IMG/VR virus record: IMGVR_UViG_3300047564_003671
Location: 1 to 44,511 of that record
DNA length: 44,511 nt
From: a virus
Strand: one strand, 5' to 3'
Position numbers and translations under genes: made by a program. This document shows positions 32,234-39,088 of this stretch, piece by piece (the stretch's first letter is position 1; each line of letters opens with the position of its first letter). The notes under the pieces are model-generated. The model saw only the letters and a list, made by a program, of their open reading frames with translations. It ran no database searches and was not told where the DNA came from.

Positions 32234-32443
32234 CTATTTTTGGAAACAAGTAGCGTTTTTGGTGGCCGGAACATCGTTCCAGTGTCTCACTACCCCCGCA
32301 ACAATGAATACATTAGTGATGAGATAAGTGAGAAATATAACAGTCCGTAGACCAGCCACGACATCTGATTCTTTGTCATCTTTGGTAGCCTTTTCCCCTA
32401 TGGATTTGGCCCAGTACCTCCAGAACGTTTTTTGTTTACTCAC
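32234..32443 (-). CDS. Small membrane protein, 69 aa
   Basis: A 69-aa protein: MSKQKTFWRYWAKSIGEKATKDDKESD, then one membrane segment VVAGLRTVIFLTYLITNVFIVAGVVRHW. The basic N-terminus should stay in the cytoplasm. It follows gp32 with a 4-nt ATGA-type overlap (32440-32443). It is a conserved type in cyanophages with no known role. It is last before the bidirectional terminator. Confidence 0.75.
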   Translation of the reverse strand: MSKQKTFWRYWAKSIGEKATKDDKESDVVAGLRTVIFLTYLITNVFIVAGVVRHWNDVPATKNATCFQK

Positions 32444-33372
32444 TCTTCAGCAAGTTTCTGGAAGTAAGACAGAGCATCATCTTCATCTTCATCACTGTAA
32501 CCACCACCAACTGCAACAGGTTCACGGTTGAGGTTGTTCAGTTCGTTACGGAGACCATCGTCAAGATCACGAACAGGACCACGGAAGTCATCTTCGTCCT
32601 CAACTTCTTCAGCAACAGGACGACGGGTGGAAGTAGCGTTACCCAGAACATTGTCCAGACGCTTCTTCAGAGTATCGTAGTCCTTGAACTGATCTTGTGC
32701 AACCAGTTCTTGCAGAGAGAACTCTTTCTTCCAGAGAGCTTCAAGTGCATCATCATCACCATCAAGAAGTGCGGAAGGGCGGGCAAACTCAGAACTGTCA
32801 TAGTTCCAATAACCTGCAACCTTCTTGATCTTGATCTTGAAGTCTGCACCCTGCCAGAAGTCAAAAGGATTGATGGGATCTTCATCTTCGAACTCAGGTT
32901 GCATCGCAGCCATCACCTTGTCGAAGATTTTCTTACCAAACTTGTAGAGGAAGACCTTACCTTCGTTCTGAGGATTTGCAGGATCCTTCACAACGTAGAT
33001 GTTGGAGTAGTAAGAGAGTTTACGTTTCTGTTTCCGTGCAGTCTCTTTGTCTGCATCAGAACCAGAGTTCCACAGACGGGTGTTGAGTTCAGACACGGGA
33101 TCTTTCTGACCCAGAGTAGTCAGAGAGTTTTCGATATACCAACCACCAGGACCTTGGAAGGCATGGGTGTACATCTTCACCCAGGGAAGTTCTTCACCTT
33201 CAGGTGCGGGGAGGAAACGGACAACGGCATAACCGTTACCAGACTTGTCCATTTCAGGTTTCCACAGGCGGTCATCACCACCTTGAGGAGAATTCATCTT
33301 CTCAACTTCCTTGACCAGTTTGGAAGTCAGAGAACCCAGTTTGGACTGTTTTTTAAGGTCAGAAAAAGACAT
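32440..33372 (-). CDS. gp32: gp32 single-stranded DNA-binding protein, no zinc ligands
   Basis: A 310-aa protein matching T4 gp32 (301 aa): FSDLKKQSKLGSLTSKLVKEV with the basic LAST-like box, YAVVRFLPAPEGEELPWVKMYTHAF, YYSNIYVVKDPANPQNEGKVFLYKFGKKIFDKV, and a very acidic tail (DALSYFQKLAEE). It coats ssDNA in replication and recombination. It has no cysteine anywhere, so the C-x9-C-x2-C zinc site of T4 gp32 is absent. ATG 33372 is the family start; a frame runs upstream to a TTG at 33450. An early promoter (33421-33450) lies just ahead. It is in T4 order with gp33 and gp59. Confidence 0.9.
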   Translation of the reverse strand: MSFSDLKKQSKLGSLTSKLVKEVEKMNSPQGGDDRLWKPEMDKSGNGYAVVRFLPAPEGEELPWVKMYTHAFQGPGGWYIENSLTTLGQKDPVSELNTRLWNSGSDADKETARKQKRKLSYYSNIYVVKDPANPQNEGKVFLYKFGKKIFDKVMAAMQPEFEDEDPINPFDFWQGADFKIKIKKVAGYWNYDSSEFARPSALLDGDDDALEALWKKEFSLQELVAQDQFKDYDTLKKRLDNVLGNATSTRRPVAEEVEDEDDFRGPVRDLDDGLRNELNNLNREPVAVGGGYSDEDEDDALSYFQKLAEE

Positions 33373-33420
33373 TAGATTACCTCGGATTGAGTTGGATTTG
33401 GCCTTTGTGGTGGCAGAGTT

Positions 33421-33450
33421 ATCGTACCAGGGGAGGGACCTACTTGTCAA
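33421..33450 (-). promoter_or_regulatory. Sigma70-like early promoter for gp32
   Basis: TTGACA (33445-33450), 18 bp, extended -10 TGGTACGAT (TACGAT at 33421-33426) on the minus strand. The -35 sits in the loop of an inverted repeat (AGGGAC/GTCCCT, 33434-33456) and overlaps the end of the DUF1825 gene. Confidence 0.65.
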
Positions 33451-33781
33451 GTCCCTTATCGACCATCTTACGCAAGTTTTTGATGGTCATGTGCATGTTG
33501 TTGAACAGGTCTCCAGGATCCACCGAACCTGGGAACCCCAGCATTTGAGCTGCGTTCACGATGTTCTCTTTGATTTGCAATGCTTCGGGATCATCAGAAA
33601 GAGAAACCCGTGTGTACATAATGCGTTGTTTTTCAAGTAAGTTTTCCAACTTAGTAAGATGTTCATACTGATCCTCCTGTGACATGGCAGGAAACTTCAT
33701 CGCATCTTTGTAGATTTCTTCTTGAAGTTCATTGATTTCTACAAGTCCAGCACGAACTTGAGGACTACTTAGAAAACTCAT
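33440..33781 (-). CDS. DUF1825-like conserved protein
   Basis: A 113-aa helical protein: MSFLSSPQVRAGLVEINELQEEIYKDAMKFP, LTKLENLLEKQRIMYTRVSLSDDPEALQIKENI. The LEKQRIMYTRVSLSDDPEA motif is the hallmark of DUF1825, a cyanobacterial and cyanophage family of unknown function. It sits between gp59 and gp32, where T4 has none, and overlaps gp59 by ATGA. No membrane segment. It could be a host-derived regulator of replication or of photosynthetic metabolism. Confidence 0.75.
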   Translation of the reverse strand: MSFLSSPQVRAGLVEINELQEEIYKDAMKFPAMSQEDQYEHLTKLENLLEKQRIMYTRVSLSDDPEALQIKENIVNAAQMLGFPGSVDPGDLFNNMHMTIKNLRKMVDKGLDK

Positions 33782-34371
33782 AGAACTTTCTCCTTCAGGA
33801 TTTTTCTATAACGAAGCACGTCAATATTTAGAAATGAACCGTACTTCTTGATTTTGAGGGAAACCGTACTCCAGATTGGGTCATCCAGTTTCTTATCAAA
33901 GTCTTTCACAAAACCCAAAATCTTATCTAGAATAATCAAGGTCTCAATAGAGATCTCTTTTCTAAGATAAGACTTCAAGATTTTCGGATGTTGGCCTTGA
34001 GTATGGAAGTAACTGTCGAAATTATCTCTTGTAAAGATTGTTTCAACTTCGTTTCCGAATAGGTAGGACAAGGATTGGTTTCGTTTTTGCCATTCCTTGA
34101 AGTTGGTTTCTCCATTTTGAATAATCTCTCCTATCCAGACTTTACCAGGGTCTTCACTGGAAATAAAGTTTGCAATGAAATACTGTAGGATTTCGTCATC
34201 ATCTTTCTTCCGTGACATCCTCTCAAAAAAATATCTGTCACGTCGTTTGTTGAAAGACGCAACAGATGCACGGGATTTTCCACCGTATTTTACATAATCA
34301 TAATTATCCTTGGTGAAGTGGTTCTTCATCGCAAGATAGGTTTTGTAACAATCAAAAGGTGACACTTTCAC
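33778..34371 (-). CDS. gp59: gp59 helicase loader
   Basis: A 197-aa basic protein matching T4 gp59 (217 aa): VSPFDCYKTYLAMKNHFTKDNYDYVKYGGKSRASVASFNKRRDRYFFERMSRK, then GQHPKILKSYLRKEISIETLIILDKILGF. gp59 loads the replicative helicase gp41 onto gp32-coated ssDNA at forks and recombination intermediates. The start codon is GTG at 34369-34371, overlapping the gp33 TGA (GTGA). Order gp33-gp59-gp32 is as in T4. Confidence 0.85.
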   Translation of the reverse strand: MKVSPFDCYKTYLAMKNHFTKDNYDYVKYGGKSRASVASFNKRRDRYFFERMSRKKDDDEILQYFIANFISSEDPGKVWIGEIIQNGETNFKEWQKRNQSLSYLFGNEVETIFTRDNFDSYFHTQGQHPKILKSYLRKEISIETLIILDKILGFVKDFDKKLDDPIWSTVSLKIKKYGSFLNIDVLRYRKILKEKVL

Positions 34372-34625
34372 AGGGGCAATCGTGCGCGTGATGTACGTTT
34401 GAGGAAGTTGAGTTCAATGGCCTCAGCCTTGATCTTTTCTTTCAGTGGTTTACTGATCAACTTCGCAACTGATTCCAACTCAATCTTGTTTTCATCGCAA
34501 TAGTGAACAATTGCATCAATGTAGTTCAAGTCATCATTGTACTTAACAAGATCTTCGATGTCTTGTGCGAATTTTGTCTGACACAAAAACTTTTCTTTGA
34601 GTGCCTTGTCCAGATCCTTATTCAT
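34368..34625 (-). CDS. gp33: gp33 late-transcription co-activator
   Basis: An 85-aa protein. The C-terminal half, LNYIDAIVHYCDENKIELESVAKLISKPLKEKIKAEAIELNFLKRTSRARLPL, closely follows the pattern of T4 gp33 (112 aa), including the final R-LP. gp33 binds RNA polymerase beta flap and, with the sliding clamp gp45, activates late promoters. Start ATG 34625 lies inside the exonuclease stop region (8-nt overlap). A longer frame opens 21 nt upstream but lacks sense. It explains the TAAATA late boxes in this window. Confidence 0.8.
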   Translation of the reverse strand: MNKDLDKALKEKFLCQTKFAQDIEDLVKYNDDLNYIDAIVHYCDENKIELESVAKLISKPLKEKIKAEAIELNFLKRTSRARLPL

Positions 34626-35292
34626 TGGAGAGCTTATGAGTAACAAATTCTTTAATGTATCGAACTAATAACTTAATATACTCGTCTTTGTTTCTTTTGT
34701 CAAATACTTTAACTTCACCAGAGGAAGTTGTCATAATTGTGATCAACTTCTTGACTGGAATACCAGTCATCTCATAGTACATACATGCGTATGCAGTTTC
34801 TTGAACGAAGTAGTTCTCTAACCACTTCTCTGGTTTAATTTTGTCTGAAGTTTTAAAGTCAATGATAGCAAGCTCGCCGTCGTACTCCGCAATACAATCA
34901 ACACGCCCAGCAATACCGAAATACTCAGAATAAAGGGTACGCTCAATAGCATGTATATTATTAATACGATCAAGGAACGGTTTGGCGGAGTGGAACATGA
35001 ACTGGGTTGCTGGAAGGTGGTTGTCCCAGATGAGTTCTTTACCTTCAAGATAAGACTGTGCCGCTTCATGAAAATCAGTGCCTCTAGTTGTGGCTTTCTT
35101 GGTGATGCGATTGGCTTCTTCCTCACCAATTTTCTTTCTCCAGTCAATAAAAGTTTGACGATTATAGAAAGAGGTGACTGAGGTGATCGAAGGCCCCCAG
35201 TCACCACTTGGAAGAAGATAGAGACGACAACCGTTGGTTTCTTTTTTCTCTAGTTCAACGTCACCCAGATAATTATGATAAGTTCTTTGCAT
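34618..35292 (-). CDS. MGME1/Cas4-like PD-(D/E)XK exonuclease
   Basis: A 224-aa nuclease of the RecB-like PD-(D/E)XK group. GTDFHEAA (71-78) gives the helix-motif His75, GIAGRVDCIAEYDGE places the metal-binding Asp132, and LAIIDFKTS gives Asp145 and Lys147. QETAYACMYYE (164-174) is the conserved Q-x-x-A-Y motif. MGME1-like enzymes digest single-stranded DNA with a free end. It probably trims ssDNA in recombination-dependent replication. It overlaps PhoH by one base (TAATG) and gp33 by 8 nt. Confidence 0.8.
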   Translation of the reverse strand: MQRTYHNYLGDVELEKKETNGCRLYLLPSGDWGPSITSVTSFYNRQTFIDWRKKIGEEEANRITKKATTRGTDFHEAAQSYLEGKELIWDNHLPATQFMFHSAKPFLDRINNIHAIERTLYSEYFGIAGRVDCIAEYDGELAIIDFKTSDKIKPEKWLENYFVQETAYACMYYEMTGIPVKKLITIMTTSSGEVKVFDKRNKDEYIKLLVRYIKEFVTHKLSNE

Positions 35293-36047
35293 TAGAGATT
35301 AAGAGCCATTTTCTTCATAATGTATTCACGAACCAAACCAGAACGAACGATGTCATCCACACCAAATTCAACCATCTCAAAACTTTCATTCATTTGTTCG
35401 ATGATCTTCATGAAGTCAAGGATACCATTACGTTCGTAGGTCTTTTGAAGGTCCGTTTGGGATGCATCACCACAGAAAATGATCTTGCAGTTCTCACCCA
35501 CACGGGTAATTATACTATCAAGTTCGTGGAAATTCAAGTTTTGGGCCTCATCAATCAACAGAATTGAATCGTCGAAAGTTGTACCACGAAGGAATGATGT
35601 AGACCAGAAAGAGATTGTTTCCTGAGACTTGAGATTACCATAGAGCATCTCAAAATCTGCATCACTAGGCATTTCAAACATATACTTTACCATGTTCTTA
35701 TAAGGGATCTGGTAAAGAGCCGATTTGTCTTCATGATCTCCAGGAAGGAAACCAATCTCACGGGTTGCAACCAATGAACGAACGATGTAAATCTTTTTGT
35801 AAGGAGTGTACTCGTTCAGAACATCTTTGAGTGCATTGTAGAGTGCGATAAAAGTTTTACCAGTACCTGCACATCCATATGCAAACAAGTTCTTACCCTC
35901 ATCATATGCATCAAACAACTTTTGTTGGTTTGGAGTAAGCGGTTCGATATCTATTAAGAAGTCATTATTAATAGGTTTCTTTCGCTTCATCTGTTTGGAT
36001 GTGTAACCAACACCGATGGGTTCAGAGGACTTCCTTTTTCTCGCCAT
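35292..36047 (-). CDS. phoH: PhoH-like ATPase
   Basis: A 251-aa P-loop ATPase: Walker A GCAGTGKT at 58-65, Walker B ILLIDEAQN near 170, and the PhoH VRSLVATREIGFLPGDHEDK segment. PhoH proteins are widespread in cyanophages; cellular members belong to the Pho regulon and are linked to RNA metabolism, but the phage role is unclear. The first 30 residues are a basic extension. It is followed without gap by the exonuclease. I see no obvious Pho box upstream. Confidence 0.9.
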   Translation of the reverse strand: MARKRKSSEPIGVGYTSKQMKRKKPINNDFLIDIEPLTPNQQKLFDAYDEGKNLFAYGCAGTGKTFIALYNALKDVLNEYTPYKKIYIVRSLVATREIGFLPGDHEDKSALYQIPYKNMVKYMFEMPSDADFEMLYGNLKSQETISFWSTSFLRGTTFDDSILLIDEAQNLNFHELDSIITRVGENCKIIFCGDASQTDLQKTYERNGILDFMKIIEQMNESFEMVEFGVDDIVRSGLVREYIMKKMALNL

Positions 36048-36048
36048 A

Positions 36049-36297
36049 CTAGAGTTTCTTTACTTTAGAACCAGGAGCTTGTGATGCTTTATGAAGGACA
36101 TCATTCCAGCCTGGATTTCTGGAAATCAGTTTGTTCCTCCAATCACCCACTTCTGTCGCCATGGGAGCAGTAGATGGATCAGACCAATCACGGGTCCAAT
36201 CTGGATTATCCTTTAACCACTGATCCCAGTCATTAATACTCATTACAACTTCTTTTTGTTCACCTGTCTCGGTGTTCACTACGGGGTATGTCGGCAA
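36049..36297 (-). CDS. Conserved hypothetical protein, 82 aa
   Basis: An 82-aa protein: MPTYPVVNTETGEQKEVVMSINDWDQWLKDNPDWTRDW, ending with EVGDWRNKLISRNPGWNDVLHKASQAPGSKVKKL. The MPTYPV...TGE pattern is like FmdB-type zinc ribbon starts, but no cysteines remain, so it would not bind zinc. It is conserved in cyanophages. It lies 1 nt from PhoH and 12 nt after the HNH gene; the HNH probably inserted upstream of it. Confidence 0.7.
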   Translation of the reverse strand: MPTYPVVNTETGEQKEVVMSINDWDQWLKDNPDWTRDWSDPSTAPMATEVGDWRNKLISRNPGWNDVLHKASQAPGSKVKKL

Positions 36298-36309
36298 AAT
36301 AACAAATCC

Positions 36310-36819
36310 TCAATAACAATGTTTATAAGCGGGTGACGCTCTTCTCTTTATTTTTGAAACAAGAGAAGGAGCGATGTTGTATTTAGAAGCCAGTGTAACA
36401 CCTTTTTCATCACTATTCAAAATGTCTTTGACTTGATCATCGGTTAATTTTCGTTTAGTTTTGCGCATTCTTTGAATGGCTTCAGGACTACAACAAACTC
36501 TACCCTTTAATGCTTCACTTCTTCTTTTTTTATGTTCTTCAGTTTGTTTTCTACCTAACATCGATTGTCTTTTCTTTTCTTGTATTTCTGGAGTATTTGG
36601 AGTATTACTACCACCTATTTTTGATTTTAAGTATTGTATTTGTTCTTTTCCTATTTGTCCAGAAAGACATTTCCAAGCAAGATAATCTCTTTCATCTTTT
36701 TTTCTAGTCCATTCGGCATAATGCCACATAGCATGTTGTGTTGTGGACAATTCTACTAGATTTTCTTTAAGATTAGTTCCACCTTCATACTTTGGTATTA
36801 TGTGATGTTTATGTTTCAT
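36310..36819 (-). CDS. HNH homing endonuclease with NUMOD3-like and helix-turn-helix parts
   Basis: A 169-aa HNH nuclease: HKHHIIPKYEGGTNLKENLVELSTTQHAMWHYAEW gives the active-site His pair and the Asn/His. A NUMOD3-like segment follows (SMLGRKQTEEHKKRRSEALKG), and a helix-turn-helix at the end (DILNSDEKGVTLASKYNIAPSLVSKIKRR). Such modular HNH proteins are homing endonucleases. It sits between thyX and the 82-aa gene, AT-richer than both. Its late promoter lies in the palindrome just upstream (36826-36855). Insertion between operon genes is inferred. Confidence 0.85.
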   Translation of the reverse strand: MKHKHHIIPKYEGGTNLKENLVELSTTQHAMWHYAEWTRKKDERDYLAWKCLSGQIGKEQIQYLKSKIGGSNTPNTPEIQEKKRQSMLGRKQTEEHKKRRSEALKGRVCCSPEAIQRMRKTKRKLTDDQVKDILNSDEKGVTLASKYNIAPSLVSKIKRRASPAYKHCY

Positions 36820-36825
36820 TTATTT

Positions 36826-36855
36826 TATCCTGTTATAAATATTTATAACAGGATA
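36826..36855. repeat. Perfect 30-bp palindrome with two late boxes
   Basis: A perfect inverted repeat centred between 36840 and 36841. Each strand has one TATAAATA (36834-36841 plus, 36840-36847 minus), so it could act as a late promoter in both directions, and as RNA it could form a hairpin after thyX. It separates the thyX stop (36864) from the HNH ATG (36819). Confidence 0.8.
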
Positions 36856-36863
36856 GATGTTAT

Positions 36864-37499
36864 TTAGGCCCACTCAAGGGCTTCTGCAACGGTGGGAAAC
36901 TGTTCAACAAAGATCTTCTTGCAATCATCTGCAATCCGCATGTGTTCCAGTTGAGTACCGTTTGCACTTCTAAGATTAATATAATGGATCCAAGAACGGC
37001 AAGAACCTGACATATAGATCCTGGTAGGAGTTGCAAGAGGCAACACAAAACGAGCGCACTCCTTTGCAATATCTGCATCAAGAAGTTCTTTGTAGAGTTT
37101 CATCCCTGCTTCAAAGTGATCATTGATTTTCAACCACAGATCTTCTTTCAATTCCTGAGGAAGATCATCGGTAGAATTCTGACGGTTTTTGGTATCCTGA
37201 CGACGAAGTTCGGGGACAGGAATACTTTCTCCAAGAAGAGAACTATCGGCATAACGTTGCGAGAACTCCTGATAGGTGAATGAACGGTGACGGAGGATCT
37301 GGGCCGCAATCGCCCTGGTAGTCTCAATCTCAAGCGTCATGAAAGACTGTTCAAAGACGCTCCAGTGGTTGTGTTTGATACAGTACCTCAAAAGACCCGC
37401 ATAGTTATCATTCTCTTGATTGGCGGGGTTAGAGACGCGAGCCACGTATGCCATGGTCTTCTCTGCGTCTGGTGTCACACTGATCAGTTTTACAGTCAT
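36864..37499 (-). CDS. thyX: ThyX flavin-dependent thymidylate synthase
   Basis: A 211-aa enzyme with the ThyX motif RHRSFTYQEFSQRY at 70-83 (RHR-x-S/T...SxRY). It makes dTMP from dUMP using FAD and NADPH, feeding phage DNA synthesis. C-terminal SWIHYINLRSANGTQLEHMRIADDC is the substrate-binding region. ATG at 37499 (MTVKLISVTP) is the family start; a longer frame begins at 37517. It follows the signal-peptide protein, overlapping slightly. Downstream is the palindrome and the HNH gene. Confidence 0.95.
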   Translation of the reverse strand: MTVKLISVTPDAEKTMAYVARVSNPANQENDNYAGLLRYCIKHNHWSVFEQSFMTLEIETTRAIAAQILRHRSFTYQEFSQRYADSSLLGESIPVPELRRQDTKNRQNSTDDLPQELKEDLWLKINDHFEAGMKLYKELLDADIAKECARFVLPLATPTRIYMSGSCRSWIHYINLRSANGTQLEHMRIADDCKKIFVEQFPTVAEALEWA

Positions 37500-37507
37500 T
37501 TCTTTAC

Positions 37508-37882
37508 TCAATCCCAACTAACATTTTGAACCAAAAATCCTGGCATTACATAGGTCCAGGCACCTGGGTCACCAACTCCACCAACTTTATACTCCCACTT
37601 GTACTCAAACTTATTGTGACTATCCCAAGTCATATAACCTTGTTCTTTATCAAACCGACCCTTGATGGTAAGAGAGTGTTTGTTGGAGTAGATGTTACGA
37701 GTACGCAATGCACCACCCTTCTCACGGGTTTCAATTACTACACAAGTATCTGGGTAAGTGGCAAGACCTTGTTCCAACATGCAGGGAGTTTCATATCGAA
37801 AAGGTCGATAAGTTTTTTCAGGAGTTGCAAGTGCAGGAGATGCAAAGAGAAGTGAAGCAATAATAAAAAGTTTTTTCATCAT
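37508..37882 (-). CDS. Secreted/periplasmic conserved protein, 124 aa
   Basis: A 124-aa protein with a clear signal peptide: MMKKLFIIASLLFASPALA with a likely cleavage after ALA. The mature part has two cysteines (ETPCMLEQGLATYPDTCVVIE) that could form a disulphide. It is conserved in cyanophages with unknown function. The ATG overlaps the previous stop (ATGA, with a second ATG 3 nt later). Export to the host periplasm suggests a role in the cell envelope, perhaps in lysis control or superinfection exclusion. Confidence 0.75.
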   Translation of the reverse strand: MMKKLFIIASLLFASPALATPEKTYRPFRYETPCMLEQGLATYPDTCVVIETREKGGALRTRNIYSNKHSLTIKGRFDKEQGYMTWDSHNKFEYKWEYKVGGVGDPGAWTYVMPGFLVQNVSWD

Positions 37883-38061
37883 TCCTCGGTGGACTTTTTC
37901 TTTAACTTACGGATGCGTTTGAGTTCCTTCAGTTCTGCCTTGATCATTTGATAGGCAGTCTCTGAGTTTATCTTGTCACCTAGTTCCATGGCAACAATAA
38001 TGTCAACCCTAGTTCCAAAGTGTGATAGGGCCTTTTCGAAACAATCTAGATCTTCATACAT
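37879..38061 (-). CDS. Small basic conserved protein, 60 aa
   Basis: A 60-aa protein starting MYEDLDCFEKALSHFGTRVDI and ending KAELKELKRIRKLKKKSTEE, a strongly basic helical tail. It is probably conserved in cyanophages and its role is unknown. ATG 38061 is inside the end of the preceding gene (8-nt overlap). A longer frame upstream (to 38205) only shadows that gene, so I reject it. Confidence 0.65.
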   Translation of the reverse strand: MYEDLDCFEKALSHFGTRVDIIVAMELGDKINSETAYQMIKAELKELKRIRKLKKKSTEE

Positions 38062-38263
38062 CGTAGATCCTATACCTCCCATAGTCAGTGTAATAAGCCT
38101 TGAAGAACATAATGACACCTGCAGAGATTTCATTTCCCTGTGAGACCCAATCATGGGCACACTCATAGATTGATTGGGATGAATACTTTGGAGAACCATC
38201 TTCACTTAACTCTCCGCCAAATTTCTGGAGGAGAATATCAAGAACTTCTTGTCGTAGTTTCAT
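38054..38263 (-). CDS. Conserved hypothetical protein, 69 aa
   Basis: A protein of 69 aa from ATG 38263 (MKLRQEVLDILLQKFGGEL), or 80 aa if it starts at ATG 38296 with the ATGA overlap of the HNH gene. The region has GSPKYSSQSIYECAHDWVSQGNEISAGVIMFFKAYY. Before the HNH insertion the natural start was probably 38263. Mostly helical; no membrane segment is certain. It is followed by the 60-aa gene with an 8-nt overlap. Function unknown. Confidence 0.65.
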   Translation of the reverse strand: MKLRQEVLDILLQKFGGELSEDGSPKYSSQSIYECAHDWVSQGNEISAGVIMFFKAYYTDYGRYRIYDV

Positions 38264-38292
38264 TCGATTATCACCATATCTCCAATCGGTTC

Positions 38293-38802
38293 TCATAACA
38301 TCTCAACCAGTTTGTAATGTTTATGGTGATCTCTTTCACCAGTGTAAGTTTTATGGAGGTTTTGTTTAGTAAGACTATGTTTCTTACAGAAATTAGTGAG
38401 ATTTTCTATTTCAAGTAAAAAACCCTCTGGAGTTTTCACTAACCACCTTTTAGAATTATCTGGAATTTTAAAAACATTATTCCTAATGGCATCATCGATA
38501 TTATCTTTAATAGTTCCCCAAGCAAGATTACTTAGTTGATTATTATCTTTATCATCATCAAGATGTCTAACAACTTCGAAGTTATTTGGGTTTGGTATAA
38601 AAGCTAAAGCTAATAATCGATGAAGAGATGTATGTTTTCTTTTTCCAGATATATGTTGGAGAGAATAACAAGTGTATCCTCTTCTATGTTTTACTCCACT
38701 AATGAATTCTTTTTTCTTTAGAGAGAAAACTTTTCCATTTGAATGGATTTCATATCCAGGAAACTCTTCAAGAATTTTTTTAGAGACCATCTCCATCATC
38801 AT
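38293..38802 (-). CDS. HNH homing endonuclease (NUMOD4/HNH_3 type)
   Basis: A 169-aa protein at most. The N-terminal NUMOD4-like motif is EFPGYEIHSNGKVFSLKK, and the HNH_3 core is LHRLLALAFIPNPNNFEVVRHLDDDKDNNQLSNLAWGT. The C-terminus carries a helix-turn-helix-like part (LTNFCKKHSLTKQNLHKTYTG). Possible starts are ATG 38802, 38799, 38796 or 38790; 38790 (MVSKKILEEFPGYE) is most family-like. It overlaps the 73-aa gene upstream by up to 23 nt and the next gene by ATGA. A late box (38826-38833) lies inside the upstream gene. Recent insertion is likely. Confidence 0.85.
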   Translation of the reverse strand: MMMEMVSKKILEEFPGYEIHSNGKVFSLKKKEFISGVKHRRGYTCYSLQHISGKRKHTSLHRLLALAFIPNPNNFEVVRHLDDDKDNNQLSNLAWGTIKDNIDDAIRNNVFKIPDNSKRWLVKTPEGFLLEIENLTNFCKKHSLTKQNLHKTYTGERDHHKHYKLVEML

Positions 38803-39001
38803 CGTTTACTTGATAATAAGTAAAATTATTTAGTGATTTGATATGGTCATCATCATCATCTTCAAATACTTCATCATAATCACTTACTTTATAATTTATA
38901 TCTTGAAGGTAAGACTGAGTATCTGAATAGATTTCTGATTCAAGTTCTTCTACTACCTCTCTTAAAGCGGCTAATAGAACTTTAAGCTTGGCTTTGTTCA
39001 T
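38780..39001 (-). CDS. Conserved hypothetical acidic protein, 73 aa
   Basis: A 73-aa protein: MNKAKLKVLLAALREVVEELESEIYSDTQSYLQDIN, then a very acidic region (YDEVFEDDDDDHIKSLNNF) and NDDDGDGL. The N-terminal helix and acidic tail are typical of small cyanophage early proteins. The HNH gene begins within its last codons, so the C-terminus may have been altered by the insertion. It lies right after a sigma70-like promoter (39025-39053). Function unknown. Confidence 0.7.
   Translation of the reverse strand: MNKAKLKVLLAALREVVEELESEIYSDTQSYLQDINYKVSDYDEVFEDDDDDHIKSLNNFTYYQVNDDDGDGL
38826..38833 (-). promoter_or_regulatory. Late promoter box inside the 73-aa gene
   Basis: CTAAATAA on the minus strand, 24-43 nt before the candidate HNH starts, encoded within the SLNN codons of the upstream gene. 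Confidence 0.45.
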
Positions 39002-39024
39002 GTCCTTTGAACCCTTACAGAGTT

Positions 39025-39053
39025 ATTGTATCTAGATTTCGGGGTCTTGGCAA
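39025..39053 (-). promoter_or_regulatory. Sigma70-like early promoter
   Basis: TTGCCA (39048-39053), 17 bp, TACAAT (39025-39030) on the minus strand, 24 nt before the 73-aa gene and just beyond a terminator. Confidence 0.7.
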
Positions 39054-39056
39054 GCA

Positions 39057-39088
39057 CAAAAAAAAGAGGGAGACCTCAGTCCCCCTCT
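39057..39088 (-). terminator. Terminator with stop codon in its loop
   Basis: A 10-bp stem with one G-T pair (arms 39079-39088 and 39065-39074) and a 4-nt loop, 39075-39078, which contains the TGA (39076-39078) of the 51-aa gene. A run of T follows (39057-39065). Confidence 0.85.

Noticed and set aside
37879-38205. 108-aa reading of the 60-aa gene
   Set aside because: The first 48 codons only shadow the 69-aa gene; the family-like start MYEDLDCF at 38061 fits the 8-nt overlap.
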